This document shows positions 23,185 to 31,546 of a DNA stretch of 42,424 bases, piece by piece (position 1 is the first letter of the stretch; each line of letters opens with the position of its first letter). Made by a program: the position numbers and the translations under genes. Origin of the DNA: a virus; the IMG/VR virus record IMGVR_UViG_3300046477_000087, positions 1 through 42,424 of that record, one strand, 5' to 3'. Under the pieces are notes generated by a model. That model worked only from the letters and a program-made list of their open reading frames with translations, was not told the origin of the DNA and did not search any database.

Positions 23185-25539
23185 TTAAATGTCGGCCTTC
23201 AGATTCTTATGGCCCTGCGATACGAATATCCCAAATCCCCCCTTGAGATAGTTCACAACGGCATAGGTCGTGTAGTTCGTGTTCCAGTTATTCTTGCACT
23301 GGTTCGCTGCGATGGCGAGGAATGCGTCGGTGGTCGCAGTCTGCCCCAGGGTCGCGTGATACGAGCCTACGGAGTTGGTTCCGTCCGCGCCGCTGGTCCC
23401 CGGCCGTGGATAGAACACGCCCGATCCAACGAAAGTCTCGCCGGTGGTCCCTGCGAGGTTTGACTTTGGATTAGAGAACGTGTTGGCCGCACCATGACCG
23501 TCTGGGCTGCCTTCGTCATTCAGCCCACTCGTGCCCCAATCGTACCATATGTTGTTCTCATCTAGAATGCCGTGCGTTCCGCTCGAGCCAGACTGCCAGG
23601 GGCCTTGGATGCGGCCGGTTCCTCCCGACTGCATGTCTACGCCGCCCCCACCTTGGTATGCTTCAGTCCCGACAATATAAGAGATTGTCGGCCCTTTATA
23701 GTGCGCTAGGATATTATCGTGGACATGCACCCCGGTTCCCAAGCAATTGTTGTAGTTGATAGCAAGTCCACGAGCACCAAAATCCTTGTCTTCGGACTCC
23801 CAGATGCAATTTCCATAAACTTCCGCAGACTTGACAATAGTTGTCGCCTCAATATGCCCGATGTCGAAGCCGTAACTACCCCGGACAAATAGGCTGTCGT
23901 AAATCAATCCGCCAGTTCGGAACTGGACGCCTTCAGACCCGCTGTTGGCTGAAATGTTGCGCCGCCACGTCACGTTCTGGGTGTCGAAGCCTACATAGAC
24001 ATTTCGGCTGAATATGTCTTGAGTGCGCGGCGGGCTGGCGTCGTGGTTGTACCCGTTCTTGTCGAACAGGCTCTCTTCAACTAGAACAGACCCGATCACT
24101 CCGTATAGGCTCCAACCTTGACAGTGGCTGAGATTGGCATCTGCTTCCCAAGCCCCAACATTGACGTTCCGGCGATAGACTATCTGGTTTAGCTTATTTA
24201 CCGGATAGCACATCACCATAGAGACGGTGCCTGTGAATCCAACGCCAGTAACGGTAACCGTTGACGATCCGACTGTAGTATTGGCAACATCCTCCATATA
24301 CGTACCGGACGTGGTGCGAGTTGTTCCCGAGCCATTACCCACTGTGACGTGAACAGAGCCAGACGTGACGGTGATGATATAGGCAATTCGATATGTGCCG
24401 CTCGCCAGCGTGGCGGTCTGGCTAAGCGTCGAACTCGTTGCGGTCCCCGTCGCTGTGCTGACCGTTGTCAATCCCCCAACAGCCACGTCTGCAATAGACC
24501 AACCCGAGCCGGGGGTCCAGTTGGCGCTATCGATGTCACAATTGTTTGAATGGCTGCTGGCCGCTAGCATACTAGGTACAGCAGTCCCTGCGATATTTGT
24601 TCCGAAACTTCTGAACCTGCAATCTTCGATCAGTTGCCAGTTGAATTGTTGTTCGGTTTGGCGCCACCCTACACAAGTTAAAACAGACGATTTCCCCACA
24701 TAATCCGCCACATTGAGCGGGTCGCGCTGATATGAGTAGAAATCAATCCCAACAACGGCAATGTTGTCCCCGTTAACGAGCCCGTTTCGTGCTCCTTGTA
24801 TATTTACGCCATTGGTGCCGTTAGGAACCTTTAGCAGCGGGCGTCCCGCTACTCCAGGATGGAAGACTCCAGGCTGAGAAGGGTCGTAAGACGAAACCAC
24901 GAATGGTTCGGTAGGAGATAATCCGGTCGTCCTGAAACCATCGGCCGTGCCTGTCTCGAGGCACTGGTCGGTCCAGGTATCCCCTTCCTTCAGAAGAACC
25001 CAATCCGGTTGTCCCGGTCTGGCGCCAAATCCATTACCAGCCCCGGCCGTGTGCCAGTTGCCTAGCGTACCTAGTCCTGTTACGTCCCCGTTATCTGTAC
25101 CTGTGCCGATGCCAGGGCCAGAGCCGCCGAGAGCCTTGATAAGCGTTTTGACGGGGCCAGCGATGCCCAGCGCCATTGCCGTGTAGGTGAGGGGAGAAGT
25201 GCCGGAACCTGTTTGTAGGGTTAGTGTGCCGCTAGACGCGGGCGTGCCAGTGCGGTTCTTGCACTGCAGGGTCGGCCCCATGAACGAAAACGTCGCGATC
25301 GATACCGTAAACGTATGACCAGCACCATCCGAATACGTCGAATTCACCGTGATCGTCGTATTACCAGTGAGCGCAAATTGGATGGTATTCCCATCGTCTG
25401 TGTATGTCGGCGTGGACCCGTCCCGTAGATCATTCCCAATGCTGTCCGAGCAATAGATGATGTTCGTCCCGGCACTGGCCGTGATGACGCTCCACCCCCC
25501 TGAGCCGTTGTCGCCAAGGGTGCCGATTGTTACTCCCAC
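23185..25539 (-). CDS. Large beta-helix tailspike-like protein with internal carbohydrate-binding-like module
   Basis: The 784-residue protein has several parts: a beta-rich head (residues 1-150, Thr/Gly/Ser), a segment with FGARPGQPDWVLLKEGDTW, and a parallel beta-helix pattern (VGIDFYSYQRDP, LIEDCRFRSFG, VLVEESLFDKNGYNHD, VTWRRNISANSGSEGVQFR). A module at about 335-455 begins SANWTPGSGW and looks like a jelly-roll lectin inserted in the helix. The C-terminus is GGFGIFVSQGHKN. This plan fits a capsular-polysaccharide depolymerase or receptor-binding spike. Its site, between portal and scaffold genes rather than with the tail, is unusual and could mean a head-attached fibre. Confidence 0.72.
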   Translation of the reverse strand: MGVTIGTLGDNGSGGWSVITASAGTNIIYCSDSIGNDLRDGSTPTYTDDGNTIQFALTGNTTITVNSTYSDGAGHTFTVSIATFSFMGPTLQCKNRTGTPASSGTLTLQTGSGTSPLTYTAMALGIAGPVKTLIKALGGSGPGIGTGTDNGDVTGLGTLGNWHTAGAGNGFGARPGQPDWVLLKEGDTWTDQCLETGTADGFRTTGLSPTEPFVVSSYDPSQPGVFHPGVAGRPLLKVPNGTNGVNIQGARNGLVNGDNIAVVGIDFYSYQRDPLNVADYVGKSSVLTCVGWRQTEQQFNWQLIEDCRFRSFGTNIAGTAVPSMLAASSHSNNCDIDSANWTPGSGWSIADVAVGGLTTVSTATGTATSSTLSQTATLASGTYRIAYIITVTSGSVHVTVGNGSGTTRTTSGTYMEDVANTTVGSSTVTVTGVGFTGTVSMVMCYPVNKLNQIVYRRNVNVGAWEADANLSHCQGWSLYGVIGSVLVEESLFDKNGYNHDASPPRTQDIFSRNVYVGFDTQNVTWRRNISANSGSEGVQFRTGGLIYDSLFVRGSYGFDIGHIEATTIVKSAEVYGNCIWESEDKDFGARGLAINYNNCLGTGVHVHDNILAHYKGPTISYIVGTEAYQGGGGVDMQSGGTGRIQGPWQSGSSGTHGILDENNIWYDWGTSGLNDEGSPDGHGAANTFSNPKSNLAGTTGETFVGSGVFYPRPGTSGADGTNSVGSYHATLGQTATTDAFLAIAANQCKNNWNTNYTTYAVVNYLKGGFGIFVSQGHKNLKADI

Positions 25540-26220
25540 TTACAGACCCACTATCGCGTCCGCGATCCCGGCGTTGGAGTCGCCAACTCCAGTTCCAATC
25601 GTTACGCTCAGCGAAGTCTGTGGGGATGAGACGATCTGATATTCAACCAATTGATTGTTGGCCCCGATTATAGTGGTCCAGCCGGAACCCGCGGTGGGAC
25701 TCGATGTGGCGCCCATGCGAAACATGCCTATTATAAAGTCTTTCGAGCTGGTAGTGCTTATGCTCAATGGATCGGAAGTGCCCCCAACCGGAAGGCCACT
25801 ATGGGCATCGAAGGGCGAACCTGTGTTAGCTCCCGATATTCCAAATGCCGATGCAACCCCAAAGCTGTAGACGCCAGTTCCTATTGTGCAAGTAATGACC
25901 TGAGCAGACAGAGGAGACGCCGCCACTGCGGTAAACATCCTAATATGTTGCGACGTACTTCCGGTATTCTGATCCAATCGCTGCGACCATGTTAGGCCGG
26001 CCCCTGTAACGGTGACCGTTTGGCTTGGGTTGCTATCGTTTGAGACCAGAGAAACAACGATTAGATCATTGGCGTTTGTCGTGGTTAGTGTGACCGTGCA
26101 TGTGGTGTTACCACTGCCCAAAGGACCCTGCGCACTTCCGTCAAGTGCCAGTGAACTTGCCGCTGCCGCTAATATCGGGGGCGGCGTCCATAACGCTTGG
26201 GGACTGTGCGGCAGGAACAT
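25540..26220 (-). CDS. Beta-rich structural protein (226 aa)
   Basis: The product is Thr/Ser/Gly/Ala-rich with a repeating beta pattern (TTCTVTLTTTNANDLIVVSL, VTVTGAGLTWSQRLDQNTGS, QVITCTIGTGVYSFGVASAF, TSSKDFIIGMFRMGATSS). This resembles a lectin- or Ig-like domain of phage appendages. The N-terminal MFLPHSPQALWTPPP looks like an attachment peptide. It sits between two other appendage-type genes. Confidence 0.65.
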   Translation of the reverse strand: MFLPHSPQALWTPPPILAAAASSLALDGSAQGPLGSGNTTCTVTLTTTNANDLIVVSLVSNDSNPSQTVTVTGAGLTWSQRLDQNTGSTSQHIRMFTAVAASPLSAQVITCTIGTGVYSFGVASAFGISGANTGSPFDAHSGLPVGGTSDPLSISTTSSKDFIIGMFRMGATSSPTAGSGWTTIIGANNQLVEYQIVSSPQTSLSVTIGTGVGDSNAGIADAIVGL

Positions 26221-27306
26221 TTACGCTGTCCTTCCCTGGAAGCCGCGCACCGTACCGATGATCGTGGTCGAGTTGGCGGATGGCGTGAACACATCCAATG
26301 TCTGGTACTGAATAAACAGCGTCTTAGCACCTGAGACCGGCTTGGTGACGACAAAGCCGCCGGCCGGAGCATTAGGCACGGGTGCAGTTGCGCTGTCGTT
26401 GAAGCTCGGAACAAGCCGGCCCACGGTGCCGTCACTGAAACCTGTCTCTAGCACGCCTGACATGGAGCCGATATAACCGGCCTTTTTCTGCGAATAGGCA
26501 GCATTGTCTCCACCACCGACGCCGCTAGAGGCGGTTGGATCAGTGTTGAAGAGATATGCCCGGATGCGCTTGCCGGCCAAGCCCGTGTCTGTCGAACTCA
26601 CAAGGATGTCTGTGAGCGTCAATAAATCGTCATTGGTGTCGGAGACGGTCGCAGTCAGGGCGGTGACGGAGCCGGCCGTGGCGTTGTCGGAGATCGAGTC
26701 GGCCGCCGAGTAAGGAGTCGTATTCGCTGGCCTCGTCAGCGTCGAAAACGCCACCGCGAAGGCACGGGGCGACATGCCGGTCTGATATCTCTGGTCACTC
26801 GCCATCGTCACCGGCGCACTCGACGCCATGACGGCCTGGCCGTTGGAGTTGCCGCCAGACTTGACATTGATGTCTAGTGCACTGCCCGTCGATGTGAGCA
26901 AATTTCCGCTGCCGTCAGCCGTGCGGACTACGCCCGTCCCGTCAGATGGCAGTTCGACGCGGATGGCCGCCGCGGCGGTGCCATGCCCTTGCGCGATCGC
27001 GGAGCCCGCGACCTTCGTAATATCAGCCGCAACGAGGTCGGTAGTTCCGTGCGTGGTTTGGTCGGTCGTAACCTTGCCGATAATTGCAGAGCCCGCAACG
27101 AGAACGGGCGCGGTCGCGATCGATACTGGCTGGGTGACGGCAGAGCCATCCACCTTAACCGCAGTCATCGACGCGATGCCCTGCACCGTAACGACCTGCG
27201 CCGATGCAGTGCCCGCGGCACCCACCAGGTTGTCAAGCGTGGATACCGTGCCGGTGCCAGCGGTTGGCAAACCAGCCGTAAGAGTAACTGATGTCAGGTT
27301 GGGCAT
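26221..27306 (-). CDS. Structural protein, probable head fibre or baseplate-like appendage
   Basis: The 361-residue protein starts MPNLTSVTLTAGLPTAGTGT and is rich in Ala, Thr, Val and Ser. The middle VKSGGNSNGQAVMASSAPVT, MASDQRY pattern recurs in phage and bacterial structural proteins. The second half (RAFAVAFSTLTRPANTTPYS, LTLTDILVSSTDTGLAGKRI) looks like a compact beta domain. The function is inferred from position only. Confidence 0.65.
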   Translation of the reverse strand: MPNLTSVTLTAGLPTAGTGTVSTLDNLVGAAGTASAQVVTVQGIASMTAVKVDGSAVTQPVSIATAPVLVAGSAIIGKVTTDQTTHGTTDLVAADITKVAGSAIAQGHGTAAAAIRVELPSDGTGVVRTADGSGNLLTSTGSALDINVKSGGNSNGQAVMASSAPVTMASDQRYQTGMSPRAFAVAFSTLTRPANTTPYSAADSISDNATAGSVTALTATVSDTNDDLLTLTDILVSSTDTGLAGKRIRAYLFNTDPTASSGVGGGDNAAYSQKKAGYIGSMSGVLETGFSDGTVGRLVPSFNDSATAPVPNAPAGGFVVTKPVSGAKTLFIQYQTLDVFTPSANSTTIIGTVRGFQGRTA

Positions 27307-27307
27307 T

Positions 27308-27421
27308 TCAGAATCCTAGATAGTAGAAATAGCCAATCGAAGGGGCGGCGGGCTGATCAACAGACCCGGCTCCCGGCGAGGCACCCATATGCGAGAAGAT
27401 TGCTCCGAGAAATCCAAACAT
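27308..27421 (-). CDS. 37-residue small protein between appendage genes
   Basis: ATG 27421 overlaps the TGA of the upstream gene (TGATG), and the frame ends at TGA 27308-27310, just before the next ATG. The product opens MFGFLGAIFSHMGASPG and closes IGYFYYLGF, hydrophobic at both ends. The exact fit between two genes in a densely packed operon supports translation. Its role is unknown. Confidence 0.55.
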   Translation of the reverse strand: MFGFLGAIFSHMGASPGAGSVDQPAAPSIGYFYYLGF

Positions 27422-27714
27422 CAGAGACACTCCGTAACGTAGAGGGTCCCGCCACTGGCTACCTGAACAGCCGATACCTTCATGCCCGGCGTTACCGTGA
27501 CATATTCGGGAATGCCGGCCGCCATATAGACATCCGCCGTCGTGGCGACGGGCGAGCCGCTATCCACCCTTACGAAAGCGGCTGTCGTCACGATCAGGCG
27601 AACCTTGTAAATCTCGCTGCCGATGGCATTCGTAATCGATGCCGCCGTGCCAGTGTAGGCTGCGGATTGGGTCGTGCCCCATCGGGCCGTCCCGAAATAT
27701 TGCGTGGCTGCCAT
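27421..27714 (-). CDS. Small beta-rich structural protein (97 aa)
   Basis: The product (MAATQYFGTARWGTTQSAAY ... YKVRLIVTTAAFVRVDSGSP ... MAAGIPEYVTVTPGMKVSAV) is a compact Thr/Ala/Val-rich protein of the kind that decorates heads. It follows the portal gene directly. Confidence 0.65.
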   Translation of the reverse strand: MAATQYFGTARWGTTQSAAYTGTAASITNAIGSEIYKVRLIVTTAAFVRVDSGSPVATTADVYMAAGIPEYVTVTPGMKVSAVQVASGGTLYVTECL

Positions 27715-27723
27715 AGCTGAATC

Positions 27724-29385
27724 CTATTTTACGGTGGCCGATTGCTGCTTGAGCTGCGCAGCTTGATTTGAAGCCTCGATCTTGGCTGCGATCTGCATCA
27801 GATTGCCAACATGCTCCTGATGGCTCTGCCGCAGGTTTTGCATATGCTCCTGCGTGGCAATGTGCTGCTCGAACAGCATCTTGCGCATTTCAAGCTGGAA
27901 CTTGTTGTTCTGCTCCGCCATATCGGCCTGAGCCTTAGTAAGCTGATGCTGCTGGTCGGCCTGGGCCTTCTGCTGTGCCAGCTCCTTTTGGTTCTGAATC
28001 TGGATCAGTTTCGGGTCGGGCGGGGCCTGCGGGGCCGGCTGAGTGGCCGGATCGGTGAAGAACTGCTCGCCATCCTTGCGGCCGATCGCGCGGGCGAGCT
28101 CCTGGCTGGCGTTATAGAGGTTCGCCGGCGTCACGATATTGGTCAGCCCGCCCGCCAGCGCGTCCTTCTGGGCATTGATCAGGACCGTCAATTCCTGCAC
28201 CTGTTGCGCGCGTCCGCCTGAACCTAGCCCCACATTGATCGTCATATCGTCGCGCCTTTTCCAATCTCGGGGGTCGACCGGGACCCATTTATTGCGCAAT
28301 CGGATCGTCTGCGCCTGGCTGCCATTGCGGCGGATCACGCCATGGAGCAGCGAGAACAGGTCGCGCACGCCAGTCTCAGCGAATATCCGCGCAATGAGCT
28401 TCATGCGGGCCTGGGCTGCGCTATATATTTGCGCCGCCGCGGTGGCGGATTGGTTCTGCAGCGCGTTGGCATCTAGCCCTTGGCTCACATGGCTGACGCC
28501 AGTGCGCCATTCACGCTGGCTATCCATGTATTCGATGACCGGGAAGGCGCCGGCCGCGATATTGGGCACTTCCTGCCAGTTCACGCCACCGGGCATCTTG
28601 GTCCGCACGATGCCGCCGGGGCGGGATACGAGAAGATCATCCAGCGTCGTATCGGACGCATGGGCCTCGCTGACCTCGACCCGCGGATTATTGGCCAGAT
28701 AGACGTTATCCAGAATACCGCGCAAAATGGCGGTCTTGACCCGCTGGATATCCATCACGAGGTCGGCAATCGATCGCCCGAAGAAACGGTGCGTCACAAT
28801 GACCGGCGTCATGGCGGCGAACGGCATCTCGTCCACCTCGACAATCTGCGGCTTGCCGTCCTTTTTCAGAACCTCGCCCTGGTCGCCTCCGGTCGTGACC
28901 ATGTAGAGCTTGGGCTTGTCGTTGTTCTCGTAGTCCATCCGAACGTAATGCTCGGTGATCTTGATCTGACGGTTTGCCTCGTTAACGCCCTCGTCGCCGC
29001 CGGCGGCCAAGTGCTCGTCCACCGTATCGCGGGCCAGTTCCTCGGTATTGGTCAGCATCGCATAGGTGGGGATGCCCTTGATCTGGTCGCTGTCGTAGCC
29101 CTCCGCGATCGCGTCCTCTTCCCGCTTTAGCACCTCATGGAAGCAATAGCCGGCATCCCTGAGATTGCGGGCGAACCGGCTGATGCCGAACTCTTCCGGG
29201 GGCACGCCCATCACGCACGCCCGCTCAACGTGCTTCTTGCGCATAACCACGACATCGTGGAACTTAGGGGCCACAGCCGCGCCCGCGCCGCCAGTCGGGG
29301 GAGACGGTGGCAGCGCGGGCTGCGGCATTGCCGACCCTGGGAGGGGTTGTGCCGGCAATGGCGGGGATTGGGGAGGCATCAGCAT
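27724..29385 (-). CDS. Portal protein, C-terminal part (SU10-like), second frame
   Basis: The 553-residue frame contains the main portal body: KFHDVVVMRKKHVERACVMG with VPPEEFGISRFARNLRDAGY, then MPFAAMTPVIVTHRFFGRSI, ADLVMDIQRVKTAILRGILD, NNPRVEVS, and a long C-terminal coiled coil (QKELAQQKAQADQQHQLTKA). Its first 35 residues are Pro-rich. The open frame continues upstream of the ATG (KNRPKPIEMLMPPQ), and the N-terminal portion of the portal lies in the preceding gene in another frame. Together they give about 740 residues, the normal size of a single-chain portal. Confidence 0.85.
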   Translation of the reverse strand: MLMPPQSPPLPAQPLPGSAMPQPALPPSPPTGGAGAAVAPKFHDVVVMRKKHVERACVMGVPPEEFGISRFARNLRDAGYCFHEVLKREEDAIAEGYDSDQIKGIPTYAMLTNTEELARDTVDEHLAAGGDEGVNEANRQIKITEHYVRMDYENNDKPKLYMVTTGGDQGEVLKKDGKPQIVEVDEMPFAAMTPVIVTHRFFGRSIADLVMDIQRVKTAILRGILDNVYLANNPRVEVSEAHASDTTLDDLLVSRPGGIVRTKMPGGVNWQEVPNIAAGAFPVIEYMDSQREWRTGVSHVSQGLDANALQNQSATAAAQIYSAAQARMKLIARIFAETGVRDLFSLLHGVIRRNGSQAQTIRLRNKWVPVDPRDWKRRDDMTINVGLGSGGRAQQVQELTVLINAQKDALAGGLTNIVTPANLYNASQELARAIGRKDGEQFFTDPATQPAPQAPPDPKLIQIQNQKELAQQKAQADQQHQLTKAQADMAEQNNKFQLEMRKMLFEQHIATQEHMQNLRQSHQEHVGNLMQIAAKIEASNQAAQLKQQSATVK

Positions 29386-29386
29386 T

Positions 29387-29959
29387 TCAATAGGCTTCGG
29401 CCGGTTCTTTGCGCTCGTCCGGCGGCTCGCCCGGCTGATCCTTGACGGTATGCTCGACCAGCTCTAGGTCGGGATCGGACATCAACAGCGCAAAGCCATC
29501 ATCGGAGAGGTCGTAATAGGTCTCGCGGTGCTCTTCCTCGTCCTCTTCCCACCAGACTTTCACGACGCCGACCTTCGAGAGCAGCGCGTCCTTGATGAAC
29601 GAGTACAGGATGAGAAATCCGGGATTCTGCTGCATGAAGACGTGATTGACGTAATCCGTCTCCTGCTGCGCTGCGGCGACATCTTCGGGACCGACCGGGT
29701 TGAACTTCACCACGTCCTCGGACCCGGCAAAAATCTCCATGAGGCTCGGCATCAATCCATCTATGGTGTCAGCCACGTCGCTCGACACCGCCCGCGAGCG
29801 CCCGTCCTGAGCCGGCATATCGCGGTTCATGTCGCCGTTGTAGTAGTCCATCGCCTTGGTGCGCTCGGCGGAGAGCTTGCTGGCTCGCATGGCGGCGAGC
29901 GCGTCGAGCTTTTCGGCCTGCAGCATGGACCGAAGTTCGAGCAGCGACTTTTTGGCCAT
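29387..29959 (-). CDS. Portal protein, N-terminal part, first frame
   Basis: The 190-residue frame matches the start of SU10-type portals: LRSMLQAEKLDALAAMRASK, KAMDYYNGDMNRDMPAQDGR, SRAVSSDVADTIDGLMPSLM, EIFAG, then VNHVFMQQNPGFLILYSFIK, DALLSKVGVVKVWW. It ends at TGA 29387-29389 in a low-conservation Pro-rich linker (GEPPDERKEPAEAY), two bases before the next ATG. It is either half of a genuinely split portal or one gene with a frameshift (natural, programmed or assembly error). Confidence 0.82.
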   Translation of the reverse strand: MAKKSLLELRSMLQAEKLDALAAMRASKLSAERTKAMDYYNGDMNRDMPAQDGRSRAVSSDVADTIDGLMPSLMEIFAGSEDVVKFNPVGPEDVAAAQQETDYVNHVFMQQNPGFLILYSFIKDALLSKVGVVKVWWEEDEEEHRETYYDLSDDGFALLMSDPDLELVEHTVKDQPGEPPDERKEPAEAY

Positions 29960-31234
29960 CTATTGACTTTGCGATAGATACGGAGGCGACTGCAATGGCA
30001 TTCCGGCAACTCCGCTCCCGAGCATTAGACCGGCCATTCCGTACTTGCGGGCGATATCAATCAGTTTGTCGTCAAAGACCACGTAGTTGTGGGTGCCATT
30101 TCCGACCCCGCGCGATCCTTGGTCGAGGTATTTAATGCCGGGGATGCCGGCGTCACGGAGTTTAGCGGCGGCATCTGCCGTCATGGGCACCAAGTCAGAA
30201 ATATGCCTCTGAGCGTTCATCTCGTCAGCGGCGGATTGTGCTGCCGCTTCCGATCTATAATAAGACTTGGCCCCGTTTGGCACCCATCCACCGGGATGCC
30301 GCACTTCCCAGGTCTTTCCGGTCTGGGCGACCTTATATTGGTTTAGCTGCGGGATAATTTCCTGCACCTTCGGGTGCTGCTCGCTCAGCGGCTTATCCCA
30401 ATCCAGGAAGTGCTCGGGGTCGGCGTTGATGTTGACCTCGTACATGCGGCCCTGATAGGGCGTTCCAACAAATCGCGCGCCTGGATTCCCTTTCAAATAG
30501 TCAAGCGTATCTTGCGCCCGTTTCACGGCAGCCACGGCAAGCGGCCCCTTTCCACCCTGAACATCGGCAAGATTCTGTTGGGCGCGCGAAATCAGATCAG
30601 AGTTCGAGATGCTAGCCCGTTCCTCTCCCATTTTGGGGAGCATGTGCAAATCGAGCCCCTCCGGCGGCATTTCGCCGGGATGGTTCTCGTCGGCGCTCGT
30701 GAGGAAACGTCTATATTGCTCATCCAGTGGATTATTCCGCTGTGTCAGAGCATCGCGGTAAGCGGTCGCAGTCGCAGGATTCTCCGCGAAATACAGCCCA
30801 TGCCCGTAAACCTGCGCCCCCTCCCCGGTCCCGATCTTCGATAGGTCGAAGGCGTTGAAGTCGTGCGGCGAGCCGTGATAGGCCTTGATGCTGCCAATGG
30901 CCCCGCCGCCAATCCCGCCCAATAGCCCCCCGGCTTGCGACCGCATGGCCGGATCGAGCACGCCAAGCGGATATTGGTCTGCCCGCTGCTGCATGGCCCC
31001 CATTTGCTCTAGCCAGCTCGGCTGGCGCTGATACCAGTCTACGGCCTGCTGACCTAGGTTGCCGCCAATGGCCGCCAGGCTGCCCGCTACGTTGCCCTGC
31101 GGGCCTGTCCCGTGGGCGTTCTCAAGTGGGTCGGTCGCGAACGCTGGCGGCTGCTGTGGCGGGATGGGATAAGGTCCACCAGCCGGCGGGAAATAGGGCG
31201 CCGTCTGTGGCGTCGGAATGTCCCACCAAGCCAT
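29960..31234 (-). CDS. ADP-ribosyltransferase-like (PARP/H-Y type) protein in packaging module
   Basis: The 424-residue protein has a Pro-rich N-terminus (about 1-35), a helical/Gly-rich spacer, then an ART-like domain. The elements are IKAYHGSPHDFNAFDLSKIG (His120 in YHGS), YGHGLYFAE (Tyr148), RMYEVNINADPEHFLDWDKP, GIKYLDQGSRG and a final HNYVVFDDKLIDIARKYG (383-399). The H...Y pairing and the NYVVFDD end are those of ART domains found in large phage polyvalent proteins. The third catalytic position is not certain. It lies between terminase and portal, where MuF-type co-injected proteins are often found, so delivery with the virion is possible. Confidence 0.72.
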   Translation of the reverse strand: MAWWDIPTPQTAPYFPPAGGPYPIPPQQPPAFATDPLENAHGTGPQGNVAGSLAAIGGNLGQQAVDWYQRQPSWLEQMGAMQQRADQYPLGVLDPAMRSQAGGLLGGIGGGAIGSIKAYHGSPHDFNAFDLSKIGTGEGAQVYGHGLYFAENPATATAYRDALTQRNNPLDEQYRRFLTSADENHPGEMPPEGLDLHMLPKMGEERASISNSDLISRAQQNLADVQGGKGPLAVAAVKRAQDTLDYLKGNPGARFVGTPYQGRMYEVNINADPEHFLDWDKPLSEQHPKVQEIIPQLNQYKVAQTGKTWEVRHPGGWVPNGAKSYYRSEAAAQSAADEMNAQRHISDLVPMTADAAAKLRDAGIPGIKYLDQGSRGVGNGTHNYVVFDDKLIDIARKYGMAGLMLGSGVAGMPLQSPPYLSQSQ

Positions 31235-31240
31235 AGATGA

Positions 31241-31420
31241 TCAGCCCAAATCAATCCGAGCACCAGGAGGCCCGCTCACGCGATAGTCATACCCGCAGAG
31301 CCAAAGGTGATAGACGCTGGGACGCGCATTCTTTTTGCCACGCCATACCCCACACGCGCATTTTTCGGTGAGCGCGCAATCTGAATCGATCTTGAAATCG
31401 TGAACGTGTTTATTGGTCAT
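31241..31420 (-). CDS. Small hypothetical protein with Cys residues
   Basis: I place the start at ATG 31420 (MTNKHVHDFKIDSDCALTEK); the frame is open to 31510, but the added N-terminal residues would overlap a strong hairpin. The 59-residue product has CALTEKCACGVWRGKK and YHLWLCGYDY, suggestive of a small metal-binding fold. It begins with HVHDF, as many short zinc-binding phage proteins do. The role is unknown. Confidence 0.5.
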   Translation of the reverse strand: MTNKHVHDFKIDSDCALTEKCACGVWRGKKNARPSVYHLWLCGYDYRVSGPPGARIDLG

Positions 31421-31502
31421 TCTAGACGGCGAATCCGTTATCTGGTATGCATCGGTTTGCAGTTCACAAAGCCGGCCCTGAGCCGGTGGCGAAACTGCCG
31501 GG

Positions 31503-31528
31503 GCGGCCACCTGTAAAAAGGTGGCCGC
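31503..31528. terminator. Nine-pair GC-rich hairpin after terminase
   Basis: GCGGCCACC (31503-31511) and GGTGGCCGC (31520-31528) pair perfectly around the loop TGTAAAAA. It lies in the 126-bp non-coding stretch between the terminase stop and the next gene. Leftward transcripts have no T-run after the stem, so it may attenuate or protect mRNA rather than fully terminate. A weaker CCGGC/GCCGG stem lies just beside it (near 31473-31487). Confidence 0.5.
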
Positions 31529-31546
31529 TCTATTTCAAGCGCACAA

